Both the position numbers and the translations under genes were made by a program. From positions 1 to 49,742 of the forward strand of contig DYET01000033.1 of NCBI GenBank assembly GCA_020725625.1: 49,742 bases of DNA. The letters are read 5' to 3'. Below, in pieces: positions 32,837-41,448 of this stretch. The DNA comes from Desulfovirgula sp. Its GTDB lineage: Bacteria > Bacillota > Desulfotomaculia > Desulfotomaculales > Desulfocucumaceae. Positions within the stretch are counted from its first letter, which is position 1. Each line of letters starts with the position of its first letter. Under the pieces are notes generated by a model that was given only the letters and a program-made list of their open reading frames with translations, was not told where the DNA came from and made no database searches.

Positions 32837-33814
32837 ATGACGGTAAAGATTGGTATTCCCAGATCGCTTCTCTTTTACTATTATTACCCGTTATGGAAAA
32901 CCTTTTTTGAAGGCCTGGGGGCCGAGGTTACGGTCACCGGCCCCAGCACCAAGGCTGTCCTTGAGGAGGGGCTGGGGCTGTGCGTAGATGAGGCCTGCCT
33001 GCCCGTAAAGGTCGCCTTCGGCCACGTGGCGGCCCTCAGGGGAAAGGTGGACTTTATTTTCGTCCCCAGGCTGGTCAGCGTTTTCCCCCGGGAGTATATC
33101 TGCCCCAAGTTTCTGGGCTTCCCCGACATGGTGCGCAGCTGCGTCGGCGGCCTGCCGGGTCTTATAGACATTAACATAAACCTTTACCGCCGGGAAAAAG
33201 ACCTGTACCGGCAACTTCGGGAGGCCGCCTCCCCTTTCTGCCGGAACCCTTTAAGGATAGCCGCCGCCTTCGGAGAGGCGCTGGCCGAACACAGGCGCTT
33301 CACCGAAAGGTTGGAGGCCGGGATGCTGCCCGACGACGCCTTCGGGGACCGGGAAGTGGCGGGCGGAAAACCGGGCGGGGAAAACTGGACGGTGGCGCTG
33401 GTCGGCCACCCGTACAACATATACGACAGCTTCATCAACCTTAACATAATCAAGCGGATCCGGGAAGCAAGGATGAACGTGGTCACCGCCGACAATGTGC
33501 CCGGTCCGGTGGTCGACAGATACGCCGGCACCCTAAGCAAGCGTCTTTTCTGGACCCTGGGCAGAAGGATGGTGGGTTCGGCCTATTACTTCATGGATAA
33601 CCCGGCCATTGACGGGATTATCCACGTCGCGTCCTTTGCCTGCGGGCCCGACTCCATGACCGGGGAACTGATTCAAAGGAGGGCCCGCCGCACCGGCACG
33701 CCATTTTTGAGCCTGACCCTGGACGAGCACGCCGGAGAGGCCGGAATAGTAACCAGAATAGAGGCCTTCCTGGACATGGTGGCCATGAAGAGTGAACTGT
33801 CAACCCTATCCTAA
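32837..33814 (+). CDS. DUF2229-type CoA-dehydratase-activase-related protein, paralogue A
   Basis: A 325-residue soluble protein of the 2-hydroxyacyl-CoA dehydratase-related fold (DUF2229). Conserved cysteines stand in LCVDEACLPVK (about 52-62), FPREYICPKFLGFPDM and FACGPDSM, candidates for iron-sulfur ligation. The end DEHAGEAGIVTRIEAFLDM recurs almost unchanged in the next gene (DEQSGDAGLQTRIEAFVDL), so the two are paralogues. ATG 32837 follows AGGAGGG; GTG 32831 is also in frame. In many genomes this domain is fused to the activase encoded two genes downstream. The real substrate is unknown. Confidence 0.75.
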   Translation: MTVKIGIPRSLLFYYYYPLWKTFFEGLGAEVTVTGPSTKAVLEEGLGLCVDEACLPVKVAFGHVAALRGKVDFIFVPRLVSVFPREYICPKFLGFPDMVRSCVGGLPGLIDININLYRREKDLYRQLREAASPFCRNPLRIAAAFGEALAEHRRFTERLEAGMLPDDAFGDREVAGGKPGGENWTVALVGHPYNIYDSFINLNIIKRIREARMNVVTADNVPGPVVDRYAGTLSKRLFWTLGRRMVGSAYYFMDNPAIDGIIHVASFACGPDSMTGELIQRRARRTGTPFLSLTLDEHAGEAGIVTRIEAFLDMVAMKSELSTLS

Positions 33815-33837
33815 CCCGAAACGGAGGCTTTTAGGCC

Positions 33838-34932
33838 GTGAAAGTGACCTTTCCGCACATGGGAAACCTCTGGATTTGCCTTGAGGCCATGCTGGAATAC
33901 CTGGGGGTGGAGACCGTGGTTCCCCCGCCTTCCACCAAAAAGACCCTTTCCCTGGGTTCCAAGCACGCCCCGGAGTTCGCCTGCATGCCGCTGAAGCTGA
34001 ACCTTGGCAACTTCATGGAGGCGAGCGATTTGGGAGCGGACACCATACTTATGGCCGGCGGCTGCGGCCCCTGCAGGTTCGGCTACTACGCCCAGGTTGA
34101 ATACGAAATCCTGTGTGACCTGGGCTACCGGTACAGCCTGGTGGTGATGGAACCTCCCGAGAGACACATCAGCGAGTTTCTGGCCAGGATCAGGCAGATT
34201 ACCGGGAACCGTTCCTGGCTGGAAGTGATTCGCGGGATTAAGTTCGGATACCAAAAAGCCAGGGCGGTGGACGGCCTGGAAATGACGGCCATGCGCCTCA
34301 GGCCCAGAGAAATAGACCCCGGCAGTACGGACGCGGCACTGTCCGCGGCCCTGGAAGAAATTGCCGGGGCCCGGCGGCCGGAAGACCTCCCGCCGGCTAT
34401 CGGGCGGGCCCGGGAAATAATGGGGGGAGTACCCGTCGAAGACCGCCCCGTGATCAGGGTGGGCCTGGTGGGTGAAATATATACCGTTCTGGAGCCATTC
34501 GCCAACCTGGAGATCGAAAAAAAGCTCGGCCGCCTGGGAGTCGAGGTCGACCGGTCGATCTACCTAAGCGAGTGGATCAACGACCATCTTTTTATGGGCC
34601 TGATCAGGGGCATGCGCAGCAGCAGCCTGTATAAAAAGTCGGCCTCCCCGTACCTGAGGCACTTCGTGGGCGGGCACGGCCTGGAGACCATGGGCGGCGC
34701 CGTCTACTACAACAGCCTGGGATATGACGGGGTAATCCAAATTCTGCCCTTCACCTGTATGCCGGAGATAGTCGCCCAGAGCATACTTCCCGGTTTCAGC
34801 CGGGACACCGGAATGCCGGTGATTACCCTGATCTCTGACGAGCAGTCCGGCGACGCCGGCCTCCAAACCAGGATCGAGGCCTTCGTGGACCTGCTGGCGG
34901 AAAAAAAACGGAGAAAGGAGTGGTCGGCCTGA
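33838..34932 (+). CDS. DUF2229-type CoA-dehydratase-activase-related protein, paralogue B
   Basis: A 364-residue relative of the preceding protein. Notable cysteines: EFACMPLKL (about 48), GGCGPCRFGYY (about 78-81) and PFTCMPEIVAQS (about 303); the CGPC pair is characteristic of this half of the family. It shares a closing DEQSGDAGLQTRIEAFVDL with paralogue A. GTG 33838 is the assumed start, 23 bases after the previous stop. Its stop overlaps the activase ATG (TGATG). Probably forms a complex with A and the activase. Confidence 0.75.
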   Translation: MKVTFPHMGNLWICLEAMLEYLGVETVVPPPSTKKTLSLGSKHAPEFACMPLKLNLGNFMEASDLGADTILMAGGCGPCRFGYYAQVEYEILCDLGYRYSLVVMEPPERHISEFLARIRQITGNRSWLEVIRGIKFGYQKARAVDGLEMTAMRLRPREIDPGSTDAALSAALEEIAGARRPEDLPPAIGRAREIMGGVPVEDRPVIRVGLVGEIYTVLEPFANLEIEKKLGRLGVEVDRSIYLSEWINDHLFMGLIRGMRSSSLYKKSASPYLRHFVGGHGLETMGGAVYYNSLGYDGVIQILPFTCMPEIVAQSILPGFSRDTGMPVITLISDEQSGDAGLQTRIEAFVDLLAEKKRRKEWSA

Positions 34933-35906
34933 TGATCGGCTTTTTGGGTTTGGACGTGGGATCAGTAAGCACCAACCTGGTTTTACTGAATGAAGAGGGC
35001 CGGGTGTTGAAGTCGGTCTACCTGCGCACCAGCGGCCGCCCCATCGCCGCCCTGCAGAAGGGGCTGAGGCAGCTTTGCGGTCTCCTGCCGGCAAAGACCG
35101 CCATCAGGGGGGTGGGGGCCACCGGCAGCGGCAGGCACCTGGCCGGGATTATCGCCGGGGCCGACGTGGTCAAAAACGAAATCACCTCCCACGCCGCGGC
35201 GGCCTACAGGCTCGTCCCGGGAGTAAGGACCGTTCTCGAGATCGGGGGCCAGGACTCCAAGATAATCATCATCAGGAACGGCGTGGTGGTTGACTTCGCC
35301 ATGAACACGGTCTGCGCCGCGGGCACCGGATCCTTCCTGGACCAGCAGGCAGCCAGGCTGAACATAAAAATAGAGGACTTCGGCAAAGCGGCCCTGAAGT
35401 CCGCGGCCCCCGTCAGGATTGCCGGAAGGTGCGCGGTATTCGCGGAATCCGACATGATCCACAAGCAGCAGATGGGGTACGACCTGCCGGATATACTGGC
35501 CGGGCTCTGCGAGGCGCTGGTCAGGAACTACCTCAACAATGTGGGCAAGGGCAAGGACATTTCGGACCCGGTGGTGTTCCAGGGCGGGGTGGCCGCCAAC
35601 CAGGGGATGAAGGCGGCCTTCGAGCGGGCGCTGCAAACGGAAGTGATCATTCCGCCTCACTTCGACGTCATGGGCGCGGTGGGCGCGGCCATGCTGGCCA
35701 GGGATTACGTATCGAGGGGAATCCCCACCAAGTTCAAGGGCTTCGGCGCCGCCGAAACAGACTTCCGGGCCGGAAGCTTCGAGTGCGACGGCTGTCCCAA
35801 CCTTTGCGAGGTGGTGGAAATCAAGGAGGAGGGACGTGTCATCGCCCGCTGGGGGGACCGGTGCGGCAGGTGGTCGATCCGGGTGGCCAGGGAAAAAATA
35901 AGCTGA
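34932..35906 (+). CDS. Acyl-CoA dehydratase activase-type ATPase (BadF/BadG/BcrA/BcrD/HgdC family)
   Basis: About 324 residues of the ASKHA ATPase fold. Phosphate-1 motif GFLGLDVGSVSTNLVLL, then ATGSGRHLAGII, LEIGGQDSKIIII, and the cluster-bearing loop VCAAGTGSFLDQQA plus GRCAVFAESDMIHKQQ, whose two cysteines would bind one [4Fe-4S] between two monomers as in HgdC. A C-terminal extension carries CDGCPNLCEV, absent in the shortest HgdC. Such proteins use ATP to lower the potential of one electron before passing it to a dehydratase or reductase. No dehydratase genes lie in the window. ATG 34932 is used because it overlaps the upstream stop; GTG 34920 lacks a ribosome site. Confidence 0.85.
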   Translation: MIGFLGLDVGSVSTNLVLLNEEGRVLKSVYLRTSGRPIAALQKGLRQLCGLLPAKTAIRGVGATGSGRHLAGIIAGADVVKNEITSHAAAAYRLVPGVRTVLEIGGQDSKIIIIRNGVVVDFAMNTVCAAGTGSFLDQQAARLNIKIEDFGKAALKSAAPVRIAGRCAVFAESDMIHKQQMGYDLPDILAGLCEALVRNYLNNVGKGKDISDPVVFQGGVAANQGMKAAFERALQTEVIIPPHFDVMGAVGAAMLARDYVSRGIPTKFKGFGAAETDFRAGSFECDGCPNLCEVVEIKEEGRVIARWGDRCGRWSIRVAREKIS

Positions 35907-35928
35907 CAATACGGTCCGCGGCCGGGGC

Positions 35929-35955
35929 ATTCCGTAAAAGTATTGCGGAATTTTT
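35929..35955 (+). terminator. Intrinsic terminator after the activase gene
   Basis: ATTCCG (35929-35934) pairs with CGGAAT (35946-35951) around 11 bases and is followed by five Ts. It ends the DUF2229/activase operon. Confidence 0.75.
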
Positions 35956-36014
35956 AGCCATAATATACAATTAACAATGTAATTTTCAATACCAGAAGAG
36001 AGGAGTCAGATGAG

Positions 36015-37370
36015 ATGAGCGAAGTCAAAATACTGCTCGCCGAAAAGGAGATGCCCACCCGCTGGTACAACATCCAGGCAGACATGACCGAACTGCCCGA
36101 CCCGCCGCTGCATCCAGCCACCAAGAAGCCCATCGGCCCGGAGGACTTGAAGCCGATATTTCCCATGGGGCTCATCATGCAGGAGGTTTCCCGGGAGCGC
36201 TGGATTGAAATCCCCGAAGAAGTCCAGAAAATCCTGAGGCTGTGGAGGCCGTCGCCACTGTACCGGGCCCGCCGCCTGGAAAAGGCCCTGGACACACCGG
36301 CCAGGATTTTCTATAAATACGAGGGAGTAAGCCCAGCGGGCAGCCACAAGTTGAACACAGCCGCGGCCCAGGCATACTACAACAAAGTGGAGGGGGTCAA
36401 GAGGCTGGCCACCGAAACCGGGGCCGGCCAGTGGGGGATCGCCCTTTCCCAGGCCTGCAACTTTTTCGGCCTCAAGTGCACAGTCTACATGGTCAAGGTC
36501 AGCTACAACCAGAAACCTTACCGGAAATCGGTGATGGAAATTTTCGGTTCCAACGTCATCCCGTCTCCCAGCAACCTGACCGAGTCCGGCAGGAAAATTC
36601 TCGCCGAGAACCCGGAGTCGCCGGGCAGCCTGGGCATTGCCATCAGCGAGGCAGTGGAGGACGCCGCCAGGCACGAGGATACCAATTATTCCCTGGGCAG
36701 CGTTCTCAACCATGTCTGCCTGCACCAGACAGTCATCGGGCTGGAGACCAAGGAGCAGATGGCCAAGGCCGGCTATTACCCCGACGTGGTCATCGGCTGT
36801 TGCGGAGGAGGCAGCAACTTCGCCGGATTTGCCTTCCCCTTCGCCCACGACAAGCTGACCCAGGACGCAAAGGTCAGGCTGGTGGCGGTGGAGCCCATCT
36901 CCTGCCCCACCCTGACCAGGGGGTTGTATGAATACGACTACGGGGACGTGGCCGGTTTGGCCCCCATAGTGAAGATGTACACCCTGGGAGCGGCCTTCAT
37001 GCCCCCGGGTATTCACGCCGGCGGGCTGCGCTACCACGGAGACTCCCCTCTCCTGAGCAAGCTGGTCAGGGACGGCGTGGTGGAGGCCATAGCCCTGGGC
37101 CAAACTTCGGTGTTCGGCGGGGCCGTCCAGTTCGCCCGCTGCGAGGGCATCATCCCGGCCCCGGAGTCGGCCCACGCCGTACAGGCCGCCATCCAGGAGG
37201 CCGTCGCCGCCAGGGAGGCGGGGGAAGCCAGGACGATCCTGTTCAACATGAGCGGGCACGGTTTGCTCGACCTGCCCTCCTACGACCTGTACATGGCCGG
37301 AAAACTGGAAGACTACCCGCTTCCCGAGGAGGACCTGAGGGCGGCCCTGGAAAAACTGCCCAAGATATAG
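36015..37370 (+). CDS. TrpB2-type pyridoxal-phosphate enzyme (tryptophan synthase beta-like)
   Basis: A 451-residue fold-type II PLP enzyme. The N-terminal extension (about 1-80, including RWYNIQADM and MGLIMQE) marks the TrpB2 branch. The cofactor lysine is Lys112 in [11 protein letters not shown], and the phosphate-binding loop is [11 protein letters not shown] near 256. TrpB2 proteins condense indole with serine and do not need TrpA. There is no trpA nearby, so it is a stand-alone enzyme, possibly recycling indole. GAGAGGAGTCAGATGAG precedes ATG 36015. A strong terminator follows. Confidence 0.88.
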   Translation: MSEVKILLAEKEMPTRWYNIQADMTELPDPPLHPATKKPIGPEDLKPIFPMGLIMQEVSRERWIEIPEEVQKILRLWRPSPLYRARRLEKALDTPARIFYKYEGVSPAGSHKLNTAAAQAYYNKVEGVKRLATETGAGQWGIALSQACNFFGLKCTVYMVKVSYNQKPYRKSVMEIFGSNVIPSPSNLTESGRKILAENPESPGSLGIAISEAVEDAARHEDTNYSLGSVLNHVCLHQTVIGLETKEQMAKAGYYPDVVIGCCGGGSNFAGFAFPFAHDKLTQDAKVRLVAVEPISCPTLTRGLYEYDYGDVAGLAPIVKMYTLGAAFMPPGIHAGGLRYHGDSPLLSKLVRDGVVEAIALGQTSVFGGAVQFARCEGIIPAPESAHAVQAAIQEAVAAREAGEARTILFNMSGHGLLDLPSYDLYMAGKLEDYPLPEEDLRAALEKLPKI

Positions 37371-37383
37371 ACAAGAACTACTT

Positions 37384-37413
37384 AACTCCCCCCAGTTAAA
37401 ACGGGGGGTTTTT
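37384..37413 (+). terminator. Intrinsic terminator after trpB2
   Basis: Six Cs (37388-37393) pair with six Gs (37403-37408) across AGTTAAAAC, followed by TTTTT. The cleanest terminator in this part of the window. Confidence 0.85.
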
Positions 37414-37531
37414 CACGGGGTAACCCGCGGTTTCGCAAGACCCGGCCTCCGGGAGGACATCTTGTTGCCCCGGGATAAGATGCCTGAACCTCGACGAAAT
37501 ATTTTCCTGAAGCAAACCGCAAGGAGGTACT

Positions 37532-38644
37532 ATGAGAAGGAAAACACTCTTAACCGAGGTTGGCGAGTTCGGGCTCATTGACCGGCTGGCCGCGGCCTGG
37601 GAAAGAGGACGGCGGAAAAAGCCGCTTCCGGAACGGGCCCCGGGCGACGGCGTCCGGGCCGCGCCGGGTGCCGGAAAGCCCGTCCTGCGGCTGGGCATCG
37701 GCGACGATGCCGCCGCCGTCGAAATCCCCGCCGGGAAAACCCTGATCGCCACCACCGACATGCTGGTGGAAGGGGTTCACTTCCTGTGGTCGGAATCCCG
37801 GGTCCGGGTGCTGGGCCGCAAGGCCCTGGCCGCCAACATCAGCGATATAGCGGCCATGGGCGGTGTGCCGGGATGGGCCCTGACGTCCGTGGGGATACCG
37901 CCGCGGGCCGCAGTCGAAGAGGTTGAAGATCTTTATGCCGGGATGGGGGAAATGGCCGCCCTCTACGGGGTGGACCTGGCCGGCGGGGACACGGTGTCCT
38001 CCGATAACTGGATAATCAGCATCACGCTGCTGGGCATGGTGCAGGGAGAACCGATTACCCGGGCCGGCGGCAGGCCGGGCGACTTGATCATGGTCACCGG
38101 CTGGGTGGGGGACTCAGCCGCCGGGCTGCACCTGATCCAAAACCCCGGGGCCGGCCGGGACACGCTGCTGCCGGAGGATCACAGCTACCTGCTGTCCAGG
38201 CACCTTGACCCGCAGCCCCGGGTGGAGGAGGCCCTGGCCCTGGCCGGCCACGGGGGAGTCACCGCCATGATTGACGTGAGCGACGGCGTGGCCAGCGAAA
38301 TCCACCACATCTGCCGCAGATCCGGGTGCGGCGCCCGGATAGATCCCGGCAGCCTCCCGATCAGCCCTCAGGTGCTGAAACTCTCCTCGGCCGTGGAAAG
38401 ACCCGCCGCACACTGGGCCCTGTACGGTGGCGAGGATTACGAGCTTCTTTTTACCGCGCCCCCGGATGCCGCTCCCTCGCTGGTTAGGACGGTAATGGAG
38501 AGGACGGGGACCCGGGTCTCGGTTATCGGCCGCCTGACCGGGGCCCGGGAGGGAATTGCGGCTGAGGTCCCGGGCGGGGGAGGCAGGACCGAACCACTGC
38601 CGGCCAAAGGCTACAACCATTTCGGGCAGGCCGGGAGGTTTTAA
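37532..38644 (+). CDS. thiL: Thiamin-monophosphate kinase
   Basis: A 370-residue kinase of the PurM/ThiL fold. It phosphorylates thiamin phosphate to TPP. The start MRRKTLLTEVGEFGLIDRLA, the LGIGDDAAAVEIP metal site, the TTDMLVEGVHF segment and DLAGGDTVSSDNWIISITLL are all as expected. About 20 residues in the N-terminal part (about 27-50) are a Pro/Arg-rich insert unusual for the family. AAGGAGG precedes ATG 37532. It overlaps translationally with thiD2 (GGGAGG in its 3' end is the ribosome site of the next gene). Confidence 0.92.
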   Translation: MRRKTLLTEVGEFGLIDRLAAAWERGRRKKPLPERAPGDGVRAAPGAGKPVLRLGIGDDAAAVEIPAGKTLIATTDMLVEGVHFLWSESRVRVLGRKALAANISDIAAMGGVPGWALTSVGIPPRAAVEEVEDLYAGMGEMAALYGVDLAGGDTVSSDNWIISITLLGMVQGEPITRAGGRPGDLIMVTGWVGDSAAGLHLIQNPGAGRDTLLPEDHSYLLSRHLDPQPRVEEALALAGHGGVTAMIDVSDGVASEIHHICRRSGCGARIDPGSLPISPQVLKLSSAVERPAAHWALYGGEDYELLFTAPPDAAPSLVRTVMERTGTRVSVIGRLTGAREGIAAEVPGGGGRTEPLPAKGYNHFGQAGRF

Positions 38645-38645
38645 C

Positions 38646-39080
38646 ATGCGGGAAGTGTACAGGGTGATTGACGCCAACCTGAACCGGGCCAGGGAAGGCC
38701 TGAGAGTGCTGGAGGAGGTGGCCCGCTTCATCCTTGAAGACGCTGACCTGTCCCTGAGGATCAAGGAAATGCGCCACAGCCTGGCCGCCGCGGTAAAGGA
38801 CCTTCCCGGCGGGATGCTGGATCTCGTCCGGGCCAGGGACGCGGCCGGCGACGTCGGGGCCGGAACCTGGACCGAGGGGGAAAGGGACAGGCAGGACCTT
38901 TTCGATCTTGTCCTGGCCAATATCAAACGTGTCCAGGAGGCTGCCCGGGTGATGGAGGAATTTGGCAAGCTCCTGAACCCCGACACCGCAGGGTTCAAAA
39001 AAATACGCTTTGATTCCTACTCCCTGGAAAAGGAATTGCTGGCCAGGCTGGCCCCCGGGAGGCCGCCCGAAAAAAACTGA
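38646..39080 (+). CDS. thiD2: ThiD2, HMP-phosphate kinase-type thiamin protein
   Basis: A 144-residue stand-alone protein. It reads YRVIDANLNRAREGLRVLEE, then a helix with RFILEDADLSLRIKEMRH, then DLVRARDAAGDVGAGTWTEG and DLVLANIKRVQEAARVMEEF: the ThiD2 family, described as a monofunctional 4-amino-5-hydroxymethyl-2-methylpyrimidine phosphate kinase and often found fused to ThiE. No classical ThiD is in the window, so ThiD2 probably supplies the HMP-PP needed by ThiE. ATG 38646 lies just after the thiL stop, with GGGAGG inside thiL. Confidence 0.82.
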   Translation: MREVYRVIDANLNRAREGLRVLEEVARFILEDADLSLRIKEMRHSLAAAVKDLPGGMLDLVRARDAAGDVGAGTWTEGERDRQDLFDLVLANIKRVQEAARVMEEFGKLLNPDTAGFKKIRFDSYSLEKELLARLAPGRPPEKN

Positions 39081-39087
39081 ACAGCTT

Positions 39088-39119
39088 TAAGGCAGCGGCA
39101 GCATAAGGCAGCGGCAGCA
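39088..39119. repeat. Two perfect 16-bp tandem repeats
   Basis: TAAGGCAGCGGCAGCA occurs twice in direct tandem (39088-39103 and 39104-39119), between thiD2 and the thi promoter. It ends one base before the -35 box, so slippage or duplication would not change the promoter itself. The -35 of the promoter starts at 39121. Confidence 0.9.
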
Positions 39120-39120
39120 A

Positions 39121-39149
39121 TTGACAAATTCATAACCGTGTACTATAAT
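39121..39149 (+). promoter_or_regulatory. Perfect consensus sigma-A promoter of the thi operon
   Basis: TTGACA (39121-39126), a spacer of exactly 17 bases, and TATAAT (39144-39149). Transcription should start near 39156, about 15 bases before the TPP riboswitch. A full-consensus promoter with riboswitch control suggests strong transcription that is set mainly by attenuation. Confidence 0.9.
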
Positions 39150-39170
39150 TACATCACTAAAACCAAATAG

Positions 39171-39255
39171 CCAGCTAGGGGTGCCGCAAGGCTGAGAGAG
39201 ACGCGATCTCAACCCTTTGAACCTGATGTGGGTAATGCCAACGTAGGGAAGCGTG
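39171..39255 (+). ncRNA. TPP riboswitch (thi box)
   Basis: The core elements are all present and in order: GGGGTGCC, GGCTGAGA, ACCCTTTGAACCTGA, GGGTAATGCCAACGTAGGGA. This RNA binds thiamin pyrophosphate and shuts off the downstream operon. A terminator-like hairpin follows at 39305-39333, which is the likely expression platform. It controls thiS-thiG-thiH-thiF-thiE-thiC. Confidence 0.95.
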
Positions 39256-39304
39256 ATATGGGTTTGCAGCTGCTTGTTGCAGTTGTGAGTCATCCATCAA
39301 CCAC

Positions 39305-39333
39305 AAGCTTACCCGCCGAGGTAAGCTTTCTTT
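39305..39333 (+). terminator. Riboswitch-controlled terminator upstream of thiS
   Basis: AAGCTTACC (39305-39313) pairs with GGTAAGCTT (39320-39328) with a 6-base loop, followed by TCTTTAT. Formed when the riboswitch holds TPP, it would stop transcription just before thiS. Its T-tract abuts ATG 39334, which argues for a later thiS start. Confidence 0.75.
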
Positions 39334-39348
39334 ATGGGGGCGGGAAAA

Positions 39349-39549
39349 TTGATCATCATCTTGAACGGCACGGAAGAAACGGTTCCGGAAGACACCACCC
39401 TGGAAGGGCTGATCCGGTCAAGGGGCTTAAAACCCGACAGCATTATCGTGGAGTACAATTTCGGCCTGGTGAAAAGGGACTCCTGGGCCGGCATCGTCCT
39501 CAAGGAGAACGATCGGGTCGAGATTTTAAGGTTTGTTGGGGGGGGTTGA
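39349..39549 (+). CDS. thiS: Sulfur carrier protein ThiS
   Basis: A 66-residue ubiquitin-like protein, the standard ThiS length, starting MIIILNGTEETVPEDTTLEG and ending in Gly-Gly-Gly. The C-terminal diglycine is adenylated by ThiF and turned into a thiocarboxylate that ThiG uses to build the thiazole. TTG 39349 is preferred over ATG 39334 because GGGGGCGGG lies just upstream of it and the ATG sits in the T-tract of the attenuator. Confidence 0.88.
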   Translation: MIIILNGTEETVPEDTTLEGLIRSRGLKPDSIIVEYNFGLVKRDSWAGIVLKENDRVEILRFVGGG

Positions 39550-39552
39550 AAA

Positions 39553-40323
39553 ATGGCGGACATTCTTAAAATCGGCGGAAGGGATCTGACCAGCCGCCTG
39601 TTCCTCGGCACTGGCAAATTTTCTTCGAACAGACTGATCCCGGAAGTTGTCAAGGCCTCCGGGGCCCAGGTGGTGACCGTGGCCTTGAGGCGGGTGGATA
39701 TGGATTTCCAGGAGGAAAATATCGCCGCCTACGTGCCCGGAGAATGCGTTCTGATGCCCAACACCTCCGGGGCCAGGAACGCCGAGGAGGCCGTCCGGAT
39801 AGCCAGGCTGGCCAGGGCTGCCGGCTGCGGCAACTGGGTCAAAATCGAAGTAATCAAGGACAACAGGTACCTGCTCCCCGACAACCAGGAGACCGTCAGG
39901 GCCACCGAGATCCTGGCGGCGGAAGGCTTCGTGGTCCTGCCCTACATGAGCCCGGACCTGATAACGGCCAAAAAGCTGGCCGAGGCCGGGGCCGCAGCGG
40001 TGATGCCCCTGGGATCCCCCATCGGCAGCAACCGCGGGCTGAAAACAAAGGAACTGATCCGTATTCTGATCGATGAAATCCCCCTGCCCATCATCGTGGA
40101 CGCCGGTATCGGGCGGCCTTCCGAGGCCGCGGAGGCCATGGAGATGGGCGCCGCGGCAGTGCTGGTGAACACCGCCATCGCCACCGCCGAGGACCCGGTT
40201 GCCATGGGCCGGGCCTTCGGCCTTGCCGTGGAAGCGGGGCGGGCGGCCTACCTGGCGGGGATGCCCGAGGCCGCCGAGTATGCCAGGGCATCCTCGCCCC
40301 TGACCGGGTTTTTGAGAGATTGA
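39553..40323 (+). CDS. thiG: Thiazole synthase
   Basis: A 256-residue TIM-barrel enzyme. The Schiff-base lysine is in NWVKIEVI, preceded by RLFLGTGKF at the start; the phosphate-binding segments [10 protein letters not shown] and [18 protein letters not shown] are present. It joins DXP, the ThiS thiocarboxylate and dehydroglycine. It starts 3 bases after thiS. Its TGA overlaps a TTG of the thiH frame. Confidence 0.95.
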   Translation: MADILKIGGRDLTSRLFLGTGKFSSNRLIPEVVKASGAQVVTVALRRVDMDFQEENIAAYVPGECVLMPNTSGARNAEEAVRIARLARAAGCGNWVKIEVIKDNRYLLPDNQETVRATEILAAEGFVVLPYMSPDLITAKKLAEAGAAAVMPLGSPIGSNRGLKTKELIRILIDEIPLPIIVDAGIGRPSEAAEAMEMGAAAVLVNTAIATAEDPVAMGRAFGLAVEAGRAAYLAGMPEAAEYARASSPLTGFLRD

Positions 40324-40340
40324 AAAAAGGACGGGTAACC

Positions 40341-41441
40341 ATGAGTTTTTACGACCTGCTTCGCAAATACGGCGATTTTGATTTCGAGGACTTCTTCCGC
40401 AGGGTTGCCGAGGATCAAATAAAAAGGATCATTTCCAAGCACCGCCTGGGCGCCTTGGATTACCTGGCCCTGCTGTCGCCCCGGGCGGAGGGACAGATCG
40501 AGGAGATGGCCTTAAGGGCGCACCGTCTCACGGTCCAGCACTTCGGCCGGGTCATCCTGCTCTACACCCCGCTGTACCTCTCAGACCACTGCGTGAACCA
40601 CTGTCTCTACTGCGGGTTCAGGGCTCAAAACAAAGTGGAAAGGAAAAAGCTTACCCCGGCCCGGGTGGAGGAGGAGGCCAGGATCATAGCCGCCACCGGC
40701 CTTAAGCACATCCTGGTGCTGACCGGGGAGTCCCGGAAGGAGTCCCCGGTCTCCTACATCAGGGAATGCGTGGAGATTTTGAAAAAGTACTTTACCTCAA
40801 TCAGCATCGAGGTATACCCCCTGGAGGAGGACGAGTACAGGGAACTGATCTCCGCCGGGGTCGACGGCCTGACCATTTACCAGGAGGTCTACGACGAGGC
40901 GGTCTACGCCGAACTCCACCCGGCCGGGCCCAAGCGCAATTACCGGTTCCGGCTGGAGGCGCCCGAGCGGGCCTGCCGGGCCGGGATCAGGACGGTCAAC
41001 GTGGGGGCCCTCCTGGGACTGCACGACTGGCGGACCGAGGCCTTTTTCACCGGGCTGCACGCCGAATACCTTCAGGACACTTTCCCGGAGGTGGAAGTCA
41101 GCATCTCCCCGCCCCGCATGCGGCCGCAGCTGGGCGGCTTCCAGCCCAGGGTCAGGGTCAGCGACCGGAACCTGGTCCAGTACATGCTGGCCTTCAGGCT
41201 GTTTATGCCCCGGGCCGGGATTACCATTTCCACCAGGGAGAGCGCGGAAATGAGGGACCACCTGGTAAAGCTAGGCGCCACCAGGATGTCCGCCGGATCT
41301 TGCACCTCGGTGGGCGGCAGGACCGGCCGGGATTCCTCCGGCCAGTTTGAAATCTCGGACGAACGCAGCGTGGCCGAAATGGCAAGGGTGATTTATTCCC
41401 AGGGGTACCAGCCGGTGTTCAAGGACTGGCAGTACATCTGA
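40341..41441 (+). CDS. thiH: 2-Iminoacetate synthase ThiH
   Basis: A 366-residue radical SAM enzyme that cleaves tyrosine to dehydroglycine for ThiG. The cluster motif is [10 protein letters not shown] (CxxxCxxC). ATG 40341 follows AGGACGGG and gives the normal N-terminus; the frame opens earlier at TTG 40320 inside the thiG stop. Use of ThiH, not the oxygen-dependent glycine oxidase ThiO, agrees with an anaerobic host. Confidence 0.93.
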   Translation: MSFYDLLRKYGDFDFEDFFRRVAEDQIKRIISKHRLGALDYLALLSPRAEGQIEEMALRAHRLTVQHFGRVILLYTPLYLSDHCVNHCLYCGFRAQNKVERKKLTPARVEEEARIIAATGLKHILVLTGESRKESPVSYIRECVEILKKYFTSISIEVYPLEEDEYRELISAGVDGLTIYQEVYDEAVYAELHPAGPKRNYRFRLEAPERACRAGIRTVNVGALLGLHDWRTEAFFTGLHAEYLQDTFPEVEVSISPPRMRPQLGGFQPRVRVSDRNLVQYMLAFRLFMPRAGITISTRESAEMRDHLVKLGATRMSAGSCTSVGGRTGRDSSGQFEISDERSVAEMARVIYSQGYQPVFKDWQYI

Positions 41442-41448
41442 CGGCGGT

